The position numbers and the translations under genes were made by a program. From contig WVSO01000010.1 of the NCBI GenBank assembly GCA_015689745.1, forward strand, positions 1 to 64,000: DNA of 64,000 bases, read 5' to 3'. This stretch comes from Rhodobacterales bacterium HKCCSP123. Its GTDB lineage: Bacteria; Pseudomonadota; Alphaproteobacteria; Rhodobacterales; Rhodobacteraceae. Of the stretch, positions 50,160-59,098 are shown piece by piece. Within the stretch, counting starts at the first letter, position 1. Each line of letters starts with the position of its first letter. The notes beneath the pieces are model-generated. The model was given only the letters and a program-made list of their open reading frames with translations, was not told the DNA's origin and did not search any database.

Positions 50160-50941
50160 TCGAGGGCGGCCCTCAATGCCTCCAGCCGGTCATGCGCGGT
50201 CAGGTCGACGCGCATCGGCGTGACCGAGATGTAGCCCTCGAGGTTGGCGTGCGCATCGGTGCCCGGTTCGGTCGCCACGTCCTGCCGCCCGCCCCTGATC
50301 CACAGGAAGCGGCGCCCGTTCGGCGCGACATGCGGCTCGACCCCGAACTTCGTCTCGCGCCGGTAGCCCTGCGCGGTGACGCGCGTGCCCTTCACCTCGG
50401 CGGCGGGGACGGGCGGGAAATTGACGTTGTAGAAGACGCGGTAATCGGTCTCGTCCCAGTGCCCGTTGTCCAGGAGCTTGCGGATCACCGCGGCGCCATG
50501 ATGCGTGGCCGCCTCGAAGCTGTTCTCGAGCGTCACGTTGCGCGGCCCGTAGTACTGCGAGAGCGCGATGGCCGGCAGGCCCTGAAGCGCGGCCTCCATC
50601 GCGCCGCCGATGGTGCCGGAGTAAAGCACGTTCTCGGCGGCGTTGTTGCCGCGGTTCACGCCGGACAGGACCAGGTCGGGCGGGCCGTCGGCCAGCACGT
50701 CGTAAAGGCCCGCAAGGATGCAGTCGGCGGGCGAGCCCTCGGCCGCGAAGCGGCGGGGGGCAAGCTCGGCGATCATCGTGGGATGGACGTAGGAGATGCA
50801 GTGCCCGACGCCCGACTGCTCGAAGGCCGGGGCGACCGTCCAGACCTCACCCTCCGGGCCCGCGATCTCGGCGGCGATGGCCTCGAGCACCTTGAGGCCC
50901 GGGGCGTTGATGCCGTCGTCGTTGGTCAGAAGGATGCGCAT
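50156..50941 (-). CDS. surE: 5'/3'-nucleotidase SurE
   Basis: 261 residues. Metal-dependent survival protein acting on nucleoside monophosphates. N-terminal [15 protein letters not shown] gives the metal ligands Asp8 and Asp9; [11 protein letters not shown] and [25 protein letters not shown] supply the Ser/Asn ligands. Operon with pcm (4-base overlap) as in many proteobacteria. Confidence 0.95.
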   Translation of the reverse strand: MRILLTNDDGINAPGLKVLEAIAAEIAGPEGEVWTVAPAFEQSGVGHCISYVHPTMIAELAPRRFAAEGSPADCILAGLYDVLADGPPDLVLSGVNRGNNAAENVLYSGTIGGAMEAALQGLPAIALSQYYGPRNVTLENSFEAATHHGAAVIRKLLDNGHWDETDYRVFYNVNFPPVPAAEVKGTRVTAQGYRRETKFGVEPHVAPNGRRFLWIRGGRQDVATEPGTDAHANLEGYISVTPMRVDLTAHDRLEALRAALE

Positions 50942-51014
50942 GAACTCTCCGGTCCGGTCAGGGTCCGGGCCGGTCTAGCGGCTGGGTCCGGGCACGGCAA
51001 TCCCCGTGGCCGCG

Positions 51015-51749
51015 TCAGGCGCGCGCCTGTGTCATGGCGAGCCACAGAAGGCCCGCGGCCCCGATCCCCGCAACGACGGCGAAGGCCGTCAGGGTCGCGG
51101 CATTGGCAACGACCACGCCGAAAAGCGCCCAGGCCACGGCGATCGGATAGGTCGGCACGCGCAGGCGCCGCGCGAGCGGCACCGCGATGGCCAGCGCCAG
51201 CGCCAGACCCGCCCAACTGATCGCCACCGGGCTGCCAAGCCCGTAGCCCATCGCCACCGTCCCCAGCGCGACGCAGCTGGCCGCGGTCAACCACCCGGCG
51301 TAAAGCCCCAGGGGCAGCGCGTTCCACGCCCGGTCGCGCTGTGGCGCGCGGACCAGCGCCCAGAGCGCGCCGATGAGCATGACCCAGATCAGCGCCGTCG
51401 CGATGACCGGGTCGCGCAGCGCGATGGCGATCCACGACGCGCCTATGGCGATGCTGACGATCAGCCCCCAGCGGCCCGCGTCCCAATCCTCCGCTGTGTC
51501 GCGCTTGATCAGGCCGTAGCCCGCGGACCCCAGCAGCCACAGGTAGATCACCCCCCAGATCGAGAAGGCGTAGCCCTCGGGCTGGATCGGCGGTTCCTCG
51601 ACGGGGACAGGCAGTTGCGCGGAATCGAAGCCGGTGAAGGGCTGCGTCAGGAAGGGCGTGACGACGAAGGCGACGGTGGCCACGACCAGAAGAACCGCCT
51701 TGAGCTTGGCGGTGTCCTTCGGGTCGTCGGGGTGTTCGAGATCAGGCAA
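51015..51749 (-). CDS. TspO/MBR-like Trp-rich integral membrane protein
   Basis: 244 residues with about seven helices. The segment [21 protein letters not shown] resembles the Trp-rich core of TspO (FxxxWxxLY), but the protein is longer and lacks other TspO positions. Members of this extended group are common next to serS in Rhodobacterales. Ligand unknown. Its start overlaps the serS stop by 8 bases, so it is co-transcribed with serS. Confidence 0.75.
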   Translation of the reverse strand: MPDLEHPDDPKDTAKLKAVLLVVATVAFVVTPFLTQPFTGFDSAQLPVPVEEPPIQPEGYAFSIWGVIYLWLLGSAGYGLIKRDTAEDWDAGRWGLIVSIAIGASWIAIALRDPVIATALIWVMLIGALWALVRAPQRDRAWNALPLGLYAGWLTAASCVALGTVAMGYGLGSPVAISWAGLALALAIAVPLARRLRVPTYPIAVAWALFGVVVANAATLTAFAVVAGIGAAGLLWLAMTQARA

Positions 51750-53034
51750 GTTTTCCCTCGGGCGTGATGCGCGTCTTGCCCCCCATGTAGGGATACAGCA
51801 CCTGCGGGAGAAGGACCGAGCCGTCTTCCTGTTGGCCGTTCTCCAGCACCGCGATCAGGCAGCGCCCCACGGCGAGGCCGGAGCCGTTCAGCGTGTGCAG
51901 GAACTCCGGCTTGCCGCCGCCCGCGGGGCGGAAACGGGCGTTCATCCGCCGCGCCTGGAAGTCGCCGCAGGTCGAGACCGAGCTGATCTCGCGGTAGGTG
52001 TCCTGCCCCGGCAGCCAGGCCTCGATGTCATAGGTCCGGCGCGCGCCGAAGCCCATGTCGCCAGTGCAGAGAACGACGGTTCTGTAAGGAATCTCAAGGC
52101 GTTCAAGGATGCCCTCGGCGCAAGCAAGCATGCGCTTCTGTTCCTCGTCCGAGGCGTCGGGATGGGTGATCGAGACCATCTCGACCTTCTCGAACTGGTG
52201 CTGTCTGAGCATGCCCGCGGTGTCGCGGCCGGCTGACCCGGCTTCGCTGCGGAAGCACAGGGAATGGGCGGTGAAGCGCTTGGGAAGATCGGCCTCGTCG
52301 AGGATCTCGCCTGCGACGATGTTGGTCAGCGTCACCTCGGAGGTGGGGATGAGCCACCAGCCGTTGGTCGTCTGGTAGCTGTCCTCGCCGAACTTGGGCA
52401 GCTGGCCGGTGCCGAACATGGTCTCGTCGCGGACGAGGACGGGGCCGTTGACCTCGGTCAACCCGTTCTCAAGTGTATGAATATCCAGCATGAATTGCGC
52501 CAGCGCCCGGTGCAGGCGGGCCACCGCGCCCTGCATCACGACGAAGCGCGAGCCGGAGAGCTTGGCCGCCGTCTCGAAGTCGAGGCCGGGGGAAACGCCA
52601 GCGATGTCAAAGTGTTCCTTGGGCTTGAAGTCGAAGGCGCGGGGCGTGCCCCAGCGGTTGATCTCGACGTTGTCGGCCTCGTCCGCGCCGTCGGGGACAT
52701 CGGCGTAAGGCAGGTTCGGGATGCCCGCGAGCAGGTCGCGGAGGGCTGCGTCCTTCTCCTTGGCCTCGTCTTCGAGGTGGGCGATTTCCTCTTTCTTTTC
52801 AGAGACAAGGGCGCGGAGGCGCTCGAACTCGGCCTCGTCCCCGCGGGCCTTGGCGGCGCCCACGTCCTTGGAGGCGGCGTTGCGCTCGGCCAGCGCCGCC
52901 TCGGCCCGCGCGATGCAGCCGCGGCGCGCCTCGTCGAGGGCGAGGATGGCGGGCGACATCGGGTCCAGCCTCCGGCGGGCAAGGGCGGCGTCGAAGGCGT
53001 CGGGGGTCTCGCGGATGGCGCGGATGTCGTGCAT
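51742..53034 (-). CDS. serS: Seryl-tRNA synthetase
   Basis: 430 residues. N-terminal coiled-coil arm (about 1-105: long charged helices with [36 protein letters not shown]-type pattern, not written in full), then the class II core: [15 protein letters not shown], motif 2 ([20 protein letters not shown]), and motif 3 ([20 protein letters not shown]). Start at ATG 53034, where [14 protein letters not shown] begins; the frame stays open further upstream without conservation. Confidence 0.95.
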   Translation of the reverse strand: MHDIRAIRETPDAFDAALARRRLDPMSPAILALDEARRGCIARAEAALAERNAASKDVGAAKARGDEAEFERLRALVSEKKEEIAHLEDEAKEKDAALRDLLAGIPNLPYADVPDGADEADNVEINRWGTPRAFDFKPKEHFDIAGVSPGLDFETAAKLSGSRFVVMQGAVARLHRALAQFMLDIHTLENGLTEVNGPVLVRDETMFGTGQLPKFGEDSYQTTNGWWLIPTSEVTLTNIVAGEILDEADLPKRFTAHSLCFRSEAGSAGRDTAGMLRQHQFEKVEMVSITHPDASDEEQKRMLACAEGILERLEIPYRTVVLCTGDMGFGARRTYDIEAWLPGQDTYREISSVSTCGDFQARRMNARFRPAGGGKPEFLHTLNGSGLAVGRCLIAVLENGQQEDGSVLLPQVLYPYMGGKTRITPEGKLA

Positions 53035-53119
53035 CGGGGGCCTCGTCTGGCTGTCTCGGGCCGGGGTATGCCAGAGCCCGGCGCAGGGGGGAAGGGGCGG
53101 GTTGCGGGGTGTCACACCC

Positions 53120-53147
53120 CGTGCACAGGGCGTGCACACCGCGTGCA
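53120..53147. repeat. Three phased CGTGCA repeats upstream of serS
   Basis: CGTGCA at 53120, 53131 and 53142; the first two extend to GTGCAC palindromes. The 11-base spacing puts all three on one face of the helix. It lies 86 bases upstream of serS and looks like an operator array for an unknown regulator. Confidence 0.4.
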
Positions 53148-53210
53148 TACGCGATTGGCGCACGGTTCGGGGTGGGGAGTGGGTTTTTTGTGCGGTGGGT
53201 GTGGGCGGGC

Positions 53211-53273
53211 GTAGTCCGGGCTTGAGCCCGGCTTACGGCGGTGGGCAGGGCGTGGTGGGCAGGTTTGCCCACC
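53211..53273. repeat. Two intergenic palindromes (CCGGGCT and GGTGGGCA families)
   Basis: 53211-53236 contains CCGGGCT-TG-AGCCCGG with GTAG and TTAC ends; 53254-53273 contains GGTGGGCA-GGTT-TGCCCACC. The first matches the family at 22606 and the second those at 57535 and 61398. Confidence 0.75.
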
Positions 53274-53450
53274 GCGGGGTGTCGCTCAGGGCGGGGGTTG
53301 CCCCCGCGCTTGCCTGCGCCCATGTGACCGGGATGCGCGACGGGGCGCGCGCCTTGCCTTCCCGGGACCCCGGAATTAGGGTGCGCCGGATTTTGACCAG
53401 GGGGGCTTTCGCCCCTCGTCCGTGATGCCGCAACAAGGACCGCTCAAGCC

Positions 53451-53735
53451 ATGGAAGCCTTTGCCCAGTTCGTCCCGCTGATCCTGATCTTCGTGATCAT
53501 GTATTTCCTGCTGATCCGTCCGCAGCAGAAGAAGGTGAAGGAGCACCAGGCGATGGTCGCGGCCCTGCGCCGGGGGGACGAGGTCGTCACCCAGGGCGGG
53601 CTGATCGGCAAGATCACCAAGGTGAAGGACGACACCGAGGTCGAGGTGGAGCTGGCGCAGGGCGTCAAGGTGCGCGTGCTGCGGCCGACGATCTCGCAGG
53701 TCCGCTCCAAGACCGAGCCCGCCGCCAACGACTGA
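53451..53735 (+). CDS. yajC: Preprotein translocase accessory subunit YajC
   Basis: 94 residues with one N-terminal membrane helix (FVPLILIFVIMYFLLIRPQQKK) and a soluble SH3-like tail with GDEVVTQGGLIGKITKV. Part of the SecDF-YajC complex that helps the Sec channel in late export. secD follows after 44 bases. Confidence 0.95.
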   Translation: MEAFAQFVPLILIFVIMYFLLIRPQQKKVKEHQAMVAALRRGDEVVTQGGLIGKITKVKDDTEVEVELAQGVKVRVLRPTISQVRSKTEPAAND

Positions 53736-53779
53736 CGCCCGCCCGCGCACTCGCCTGAGACCTACGGCCGAAAGGGCCC

Positions 53780-55450
53780 ATGATGCTGCAGATCCCGCTC
53801 TGGAACCGGCTGATGATCATTCTCGTGGTACTGGCGGGGCTGGCCTTTGCCATGCCCAACCTCTTCTACGATCGGGTCGAGCGGCACAACGATGCCGTCG
53901 CGGTGATCGAGGACACCGGCGCCACCAATGACGCGCTGGAATCAGAGCGGGGGCTCTGGCCCGATCTCCTGCCCTCGACGCTGGTGAACCTGGGTCTCGA
54001 CCTGCGGGGCGGTGCGCATCTGCTGGCCGAGGTGCAGGTCGCCGATGTCTACGAGGCGCGGATGGACGCGCTCTGGCCCGAGGTGCGGGACGCGCTGCGC
54101 GACGTGCGCGACGAGGTCGGCACGATCCGGCGGCAGGATGCGCCCGCGGGCGAGTTGCAGGTGCGCATCAGCCGACCCGAGGGGATCGCCGCGGCGGTGG
54201 CCGCGGTGCGGGAACTGGCGACGCCGGTCGTGAGCCTGACCGGGGTGGGTTCGCCCACGCTGGACGTGCGGGGCGAGAACGACCTTGTCACCGTCACGCT
54301 CAGCGAGGCGGAGCGCGAGGCGACGGACAACCGCACCATGCAGCAGTCGGTCGAGATCGTGCGCCGCCGCGTCGACGAGGCGGGCACGCGGGAGCCCACG
54401 ATCCAGCGCCAGGGTCGCGACCGGATCCTGATCCAGGTGCCGGGCATCGGGTCGGCGCAGGAGCTGAAGGACCTGATCGGGACGACGGCGCGGCTGACCT
54501 TCCACCCTGTCGTGCGGCGCGCGGCCTCGGCCGAGGCGGAGGTCGAGAGCCGGCAGATCCTGCTGCCCTCGATGGACGAGGAGGGGGTCTTTTACGTGCT
54601 GGAGCAGACGCCGGTGGTGACGGGGGATGACCTTGTCGACAGCCAGCCGGCGTTCGACCAGCAGACCGGGCAGCCGAGCGTCACATTCCGGTTCAACCCC
54701 TCGGGCGCGCGGGCCTTCGGCGAGTACACGGCGGCCAACGTGGGCGCGCCCTTCGCCATCGTTCTGGATGAAGAGGTGATCAGCGCGCCAGTGATCCGGC
54801 AGGCGATCACGGGCGGCTCTGGGCAGATCACCGGCAACTTCAACGTTGAGACATCGACGGAACTGGCGGTTCTGCTGCGCGCGGGCGCGCTGCCCGCCGA
54901 GATGGTGTTCCTCGAGGAGCGGACGATCGGGCCGGAGCTGGGTGCGGACAGCATCGCCGCGGGCGAGATCGCCGCGGTGGTGGCCTTTGCGGCGGTGCTG
55001 GTCTTCATGGTGCTGAGTTACGGGCTCTTCGGGGTCTTCGCCTCGCTCGCGCTGATCCTGAACGTGGGGCTGATCTTCGGGGTGCTGAGCCTCATCGGGG
55101 CCACGCTGACCCTGCCGGGGATCGCGGGGATCGTGCTGACCATCGGCATGGCGGTGGACGCGAACGTGCTGGTCTTCGAGCGCATCCGCGAGGAGCTGAA
55201 GACCGCCAAGGGGCCGGCGCGGGCGATCGAGCTGGGCTACTCGCGGGCACTGAGCGCCATCATCGACGCGAACCTGACGACATTCATCATCGCGGTGATC
55301 CTCTTCGCGTTGGGCTCGGGCCCGGTGCGGGGCTTCTCGGTCACACTGGGGATCGGGATCCTCACCTCGGTCTTCACCGCGATCTACGTGACGCGCCTTT
55401 TCATCGTGACCTGGTTCGACCGGCGTCGCCCGAAAACCATCGAGGTCTGA
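53780..55450 (+). CDS. secD: Protein translocase subunit SecD
   Basis: 556 residues, six membrane helices. Uses proton motive force to pull exported proteins out of SecYEG. The large periplasmic domain sits after the first helix (about 35-360) and contains LGLDLRGGAHLL, the SecD D1 motif. The helix 4 region has GIVLTIGMAVDANVLVFERIREELK, with Asp in GMAVDANV for proton transfer. A second ATG (53783) follows directly. Confidence 0.95.
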   Translation: MMLQIPLWNRLMIILVVLAGLAFAMPNLFYDRVERHNDAVAVIEDTGATNDALESERGLWPDLLPSTLVNLGLDLRGGAHLLAEVQVADVYEARMDALWPEVRDALRDVRDEVGTIRRQDAPAGELQVRISRPEGIAAAVAAVRELATPVVSLTGVGSPTLDVRGENDLVTVTLSEAEREATDNRTMQQSVEIVRRRVDEAGTREPTIQRQGRDRILIQVPGIGSAQELKDLIGTTARLTFHPVVRRAASAEAEVESRQILLPSMDEEGVFYVLEQTPVVTGDDLVDSQPAFDQQTGQPSVTFRFNPSGARAFGEYTAANVGAPFAIVLDEEVISAPVIRQAITGGSGQITGNFNVETSTELAVLLRAGALPAEMVFLEERTIGPELGADSIAAGEIAAVVAFAAVLVFMVLSYGLFGVFASLALILNVGLIFGVLSLIGATLTLPGIAGIVLTIGMAVDANVLVFERIREELKTAKGPARAIELGYSRALSAIIDANLTTFIIAVILFALGSGPVRGFSVTLGIGILTSVFTAIYVTRLFIVTWFDRRRPKTIEV

Positions 55451-55454
55451 TCCG

Positions 55455-56423
55455 ATGCGCCTGCGCCTTGTTCCCGACGAGACCAATATCGATTTCTTCA
55501 AATGGGCCCGGTTGACCTTCGGGGGCTCGGTCGTGGCGATGGTGCTGTCGCTCGGCATCTGGTTCGCCATGGGGCTGAATTTCGGGATCGACTTCCTGGG
55601 CGGGACGACGATCCGGACCGAAAGCTCGGAGCCGGTCGACGTGGGGGCCTACCGGGCCGCGCTGGAGGCGCTCGAGCTGGGCGACGTGTCGATCACCGAG
55701 GTCTTCGACCCGACCTTCGGGCCGGACGAGAACGTGGCGATGATCCGCATCCAGGCGCAGGAGGGACAGGAGAGCGTCACCCCCGAGACCGTGACCGCCG
55801 TGCAGGAGGCGCTCCGCACGGTCTATCCGGCGATGAGTTTCCCCAGCGTGGAGTCGGTGGGGCCCAAGGTCTCGGGCGAGCTGATCCAGACGGCGATCAT
55901 CGCGGTCCTGGCCTCGCTCGGCGCGATCCTGGTCTATATCTGGCTACGCTTCGAATGGCAGTTCTCGATCGGTGCCGTGGCGGCGCTGATCCATGACATC
56001 GTGCTGACGATCGGGGTGTTCTCCCTTCTCCAGATCCGGTTCGACCTGGCCACCATCGCGGCGCTGCTGACCATCGTGGGCTATTCGATCAACGACACGG
56101 TGGTGATCTTCGACCGGCTGCGCGAGAACCTGATCAAGTACAAGCAACGCGACCTGCGGGACGTGATGAACCTGTCGGCCAACGAGACGCTGAGCCGGAC
56201 GCTCATGACCTCCGGTACCACCTTGCTGGCGCTGCTGGCGCTCCTGGTGCTGGGCGGCGACGTGATCCGCGGCTTCGTCTTCGCGATCTTCTGGGGCGTG
56301 ATCGTGGGGACCTATTCCTCGATCTACGTGGCCAAGAACGTGGTGCTGATGATCGGCGTGAAGCGCGACTGGTCGAAGCCCGACGCCAAGGCCGGGACGC
56401 AGTTTTCCAACATCGATGCCTGA
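55455..56423 (+). CDS. secF: Protein translocase subunit SecF
   Basis: 322 residues, six helices. LNFGIDFLGGTTI is the SecF signature (GIDFxGG), and GYSINDTVVIFDRLREN holds the proton-relay Asp. Follows secD by 4 bases. The stop overlaps the TauE/SafE-like gene by 8 bases. Confidence 0.95.
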   Translation: MRLRLVPDETNIDFFKWARLTFGGSVVAMVLSLGIWFAMGLNFGIDFLGGTTIRTESSEPVDVGAYRAALEALELGDVSITEVFDPTFGPDENVAMIRIQAQEGQESVTPETVTAVQEALRTVYPAMSFPSVESVGPKVSGELIQTAIIAVLASLGAILVYIWLRFEWQFSIGAVAALIHDIVLTIGVFSLLQIRFDLATIAALLTIVGYSINDTVVIFDRLRENLIKYKQRDLRDVMNLSANETLSRTLMTSGTTLLALLALLVLGGDVIRGFVFAIFWGVIVGTYSSIYVAKNVVLMIGVKRDWSKPDAKAGTQFSNIDA

Positions 56424-57168
56424 GGGGCTTCTGGCGGCGCTTGCGCTGCCGGGGCTTGTCTGGCTGCTCGGGGCGATTTTCGTCTCGGGGACGGTCTATG
56501 GCTTCGCGGGCTTCGGGGCGGCGCTGATCTTCCTGCCGGTGGCGGTTGCGGTGGTGCCGCCGGAGCTGGCGATCGGGGCGTTTTCGCTCTCGGCCCTGTC
56601 GTCGATGGTGACGGTGGTGCCGCGGGCCTGGGCCACGGTGGACAAGCCCGCGCTGGGGCAGTTGCTGCTGGCGGCGATGCTGGGCTTTCCCGCGGGGGTC
56701 TGGGTGCTGGCGACATGGGACGAGGCGGCGATCCGCTGGATCGTCTCGGGCGTGGTGCTGGTGACGCTGGCCGCGCTTCTGGCGGGGTGGCGGCTGACGG
56801 CGGCGCCGGGCGTGGCCGCGCGGCTTGGCGTGGGGGCGGCGACGGGCGTGGTCGGCGGGGCGACCGGGCTGACCGGGCCGGTGGTGATCCTGTTCAACCT
56901 GGGCGCGGGGGCGCCGGCGGCCGTGACGCGGGCCAACACGCTGGTGTTCCTGACGCTTTCCTCGGGGCTGCTGCTGCCGCAGATGTGGGCGCAGGGGCTG
57001 CTGCGCCTCGAGGCGCTGTGGCTGGGTCTTTTGCTGGTCGGGCCCTATGCTCTGGGCAACCGGATCGGGCAGGCGCTGTTCGATCCCGGGGCCGAGGCGG
57101 TCTATCGGAGCGTGGCCTATGCGATCATCGCGGCCTCGGCGCTGGCGGGGCTGCCGGTCTGGAACTGA
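56416..57168 (+). CDS. TSUP (TauE/SafE) family exporter-like protein
   Basis: 250 residues, about eight helices. SGTVYGFAGFGAALIFLPVAVAVVPPELAIGAF and its repeat GATGVVGGATGLTGPVVILF are the TauE/SafE glycine motifs. Family members transport sulfite, sulfoacetate or other organosulfur anions. The start overlaps secF by 8 bases; the combination with secDF is a genome-level habit and not a clue to function. Confidence 0.88.
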   Translation: MPEGLLAALALPGLVWLLGAIFVSGTVYGFAGFGAALIFLPVAVAVVPPELAIGAFSLSALSSMVTVVPRAWATVDKPALGQLLLAAMLGFPAGVWVLATWDEAAIRWIVSGVVLVTLAALLAGWRLTAAPGVAARLGVGAATGVVGGATGLTGPVVILFNLGAGAPAAVTRANTLVFLTLSSGLLLPQMWAQGLLRLEALWLGLLLVGPYALGNRIGQALFDPGAEAVYRSVAYAIIAASALAGLPVWN

Positions 57169-57184
57169 GAGACGGAGAGACGCA

Positions 57185-57538
57185 ATGCGCATGAACGAGG
57201 TGACATTCGACGACAGCCGCCCGGTGGACGGCTACGGGCCGGGGTTCTTCCGGGTCGGCGGGCATGTGATGGAAGGAGCGGTCGTCGTGCTGCCCTCGGG
57301 GGTGTTTTCCTGGGGCGGCTACGAGGATGCCGCGCGGCTGACGGCGGCGGCGGGCGAGATCGACGTGCTGCTGGTGGGGACGGGGGCGGAGATCGCGCAT
57401 ATCCCGAAGGGTTTGCGGAGCGCGCTGGAGGCCGCGGGTCTCGGCGTCGAGGTGGCGGCGAGCCCAGCGGCCTGCCGCACCTACAACGTGCTTCTCTCCG
57501 AGGGGCGGCGCGTGGGTCTGGCGGTTCTGCCGGTGTAG
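57185..57538 (+). CDS. Mth938-like domain protein (DUF498)
   Basis: 117 residues. Ligand-binding fold of the Mth938/NDUFAF3 family (VDGYGPGFFRVGGHVMEGAVVVLPSG, DVLLVGTGAEIAHIP, ACRTYNVLLSEGRRVGLAVLPV). The human homologue NDUFAF3 assists respiratory complex I assembly; a bacterial role is unproven. It follows the TauE/SafE gene by 16 bases. Its TAG stop is the first part of a GTAGGGTGGGCA repeat. Confidence 0.85.
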   Translation: MRMNEVTFDDSRPVDGYGPGFFRVGGHVMEGAVVVLPSGVFSWGGYEDAARLTAAAGEIDVLLVGTGAEIAHIPKGLRSALEAAGLGVEVAASPAACRTYNVLLSEGRRVGLAVLPV

Positions 57539-57559
57539 GGTGGGCAATCCTGCCCACCG
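57535..57559. repeat. GTAGGGTGGGCA-type palindrome at the Mth938 3' end
   Basis: GGTGGGCA and TGCCCACC flank a short loop; the element starts with GTAG, and the TAG at 57536 is the stop codon of the Mth938-like gene. Same family as 38990, 53254, 61398, 61463. Confidence 0.75.
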
Positions 57560-57777
57560 TGCCGGGTGTCTTGGGTTTTGTACGACCCTTGGTGGCGGGG
57601 AACGGTTGTCCTCACGTTGTCCTGGTGGAGAGTGCGGGAGCCTCCGGCGGGGATATTTAAGAAACGGAGAAGCGGGGCGGGCGCGCGTTAACCTTAACGA
57701 GGGGGTGCGGGTGGCGTTGGGGTCGTGGCTGTGGTGGCGCATCGTTGGGCGGCGGGCGCGTTAACCTTGACGTGGGG
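57560..57777. other. Intergenic region with a duplicated 17-base element
   Basis: GCGCGTTAACCTTAACG (57683-57699) recurs with one change at 57756-57772, 73 bases apart; both have TTAACC, half of a CtrA box. A GGCGGGGATATTTAAG motif lies near 57645. No gene is evident. Confidence 0.45.
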
Positions 57778-58482
57778 TTACTGCGGGAGCTGGCCCGTCG
57801 GGAGCGCCAGGCCGCCGAGGATCATCACGCGCAACTCGCGCTCCAGCTTGCGGCGCATGGTCTCGGCGAAATCCTCGTGGCTGGCGGCAAATTCGACGAA
57901 GGCGCCGGGGCCGCGGATGATTTCCTCGAGGTAGTACTCCTCGATGCCCCGCGAGGCGCCGCCGATGGCCAGCCCGTTCACCGTGACCCCGTCGAAGGGG
58001 AAGTGCTCGTAGGCCGCGATCGGCGGGAAGCCGTCGTTGTTCTGCCCGTCGCCGGAGATGTCGAGCGTCTGGAAGAGGCAGGGTGGCGCGCTGGCGAAGC
58101 GGTCGGCGGCGAAGCCGAGCGCGTAGCCGAGGGCGGTCGGGAAATCCTCGTGCGAGCGGACCTGGCGGGCGACGCGCTCGGCGATGGTGGTGAGCGTCTC
58201 TTCCGATGTAACGAGGGTCCAGTCGACGATCACGTCCTGCTGGAAGCGGCCGGACCATTCGAAGATCGAGAGCGCGACGGGGCCTGGCCCCTCGAGGAAG
58301 GCGGTGATGATCTCGGGCGCGATCAGCGCGCTTGCGAGCCCGTCGAGTTGCCGCCGGTATTCCTCGGCATCGACCGAGGCGGAGACGTCGAGGCCCAGCT
58401 GCAGCGCGAGGCGGCACTGGTCCTGCGCGGCGGCGGGGGTGGCCGCGCAGGCAAGCGTCAGGGCGAGGGCGGCGGCCCTCAC
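57778..58482 (-). CDS. DUF1194 domain protein, exported vWA-like
   Basis: 234 residues with a signal peptide (ends about residue 20, AAAQD). The mature protein has a von Willebrand A-like fold of the DUF1194 family: LGLDVSASVDAEEYRRQLDGLA (DxSxS metal site), then LDISGDGQNNDGFPP and GVTVNGLAIGG. Role unknown. The GTG start (58482) overlaps the VOC stop by 4 bases (GTGA), which decides the start. Confidence 0.85.
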   Translation of the reverse strand: MRAAALALTLACAATPAAAQDQCRLALQLGLDVSASVDAEEYRRQLDGLASALIAPEIITAFLEGPGPVALSIFEWSGRFQQDVIVDWTLVTSEETLTTIAERVARQVRSHEDFPTALGYALGFAADRFASAPPCLFQTLDISGDGQNNDGFPPIAAYEHFPFDGVTVNGLAIGGASRGIEEYYLEEIIRGPGAFVEFAASHEDFAETMRRKLERELRVMILGGLALPTGQLPQ

Positions 58483-58907
58483 CAGTGGCCCGTGTTGCCC
58501 ATCGAGGCCCAGGGCTCGGCGGGCGCGAGCGCCTCGCCGTCCTGCAGAAGCTCGACGGAGATGTTGTCTGGGGAGCGGACGAAGGCCATGCGCCCGTCGC
58601 GGGGCGGGCGGTTGATGGTGACGCCGTTCTCCTGCAGGTGGCGGCAGGTCTCGTAGATGTTGGGAACCGAATAGGCGAGGTGGCCGAAATGGCGGCTGTC
58701 CGAGGGCAGCCCCTCGTCGCCGTCCCAGTTGTAGGTGAGCTCGACCGGGCAATCCTCCTGCCCCGGGGGGGCCATGAAGACCAGGGTGAAGCGGCCCTGT
58801 TCGTTCTCGTGGCGGCGCGTCTCGTGCAGGCCGAGAAGCTGGTAGAAGGCCATCGAGGCCGCGAGGTCCTTCACCCTCACCATCGTGTGCAGGTAGCGGA
58901 TGCCCAT
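58479..58907 (-). CDS. gloA: VOC family protein, glyoxalase I (GloA) type
   Basis: 142 residues. Two beta-alpha-beta-beta-beta units: LHTMVRVKDLAASMAFYQLLGL with metal-ligand His7 and the second HFGHLAYSVPNIYETCRHLQENG with FVRSPDNISVELLQ (Glu). The pattern H, E, H, E and the RHENEQGRFTLVFM block match lactoylglutathione lyase, which converts the methylglyoxal-glutathione adduct. Start at ATG 58907 (MGIRYLHTM). Coupled to the DUF1194 gene downstream. Confidence 0.88.
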   Translation of the reverse strand: MGIRYLHTMVRVKDLAASMAFYQLLGLHETRRHENEQGRFTLVFMAPPGQEDCPVELTYNWDGDEGLPSDSRHFGHLAYSVPNIYETCRHLQENGVTINRPPRDGRMAFVRSPDNISVELLQDGEALAPAEPWASMGNTGHW

Positions 58908-59023
58908 GTCGTCCCTCCGGTGTCGTCTTGCGTTGGGGGGAAGTCTAACGCGGGTCTTGCGGGGGAACAGCCCCCGGCTTGGGTAAATTTCCTGTGGGTA
59001 ACTGGGCGCGGCGCAGCCCCCTT

Positions 59024-59058
59024 TATCTTGCGGTACGGGGTGGGCGTGATGCAAGATA
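59024..59058. promoter_or_regulatory. Inverted repeat upstream of thyX
   Basis: TATCTTGC (59024-59031) and GCAAGATA (59051-59058) are perfect inverted octamers 19 bases apart, 41 to 75 bases before the thyX start. The arms resemble halves of boxes bound by nucleotide-metabolism regulators such as NrdR, but the spacing does not fit its consensus. Regulator unknown. Confidence 0.4.
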
Positions 59059-59098
59059 TGGGGGCACGCTGCCCCAGAGACGAGAGAGGAGAGGCCCC

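Larger units (their letters stand above)
53035..53450. other. Intergenic region between serS and yajC with repeats
   Basis: 416 bases without a convincing gene. It contains three CGTGCA units 11 bases apart (53120, 53131, 53142), a CCGGGCT-TG-AGCCCGG hairpin inside 53211-53236, a GGTGGGCA-TGCCCACC hairpin at 53254-53273, and a GGGGGC-TTTC-GCCCC hairpin near 53402-53416 behind a TTGACC (53394-53399) that may belong to the yajC promoter. Divergent promoters for serS and yajC must lie here. Confidence 0.55.

Noticed and set aside
53035-53450. Unseen tRNA or riboswitch in the serS-yajC gap
   Set aside because: No cloverleaf with TTC-arm consensus and no T-box-like sequence was found on either strand.
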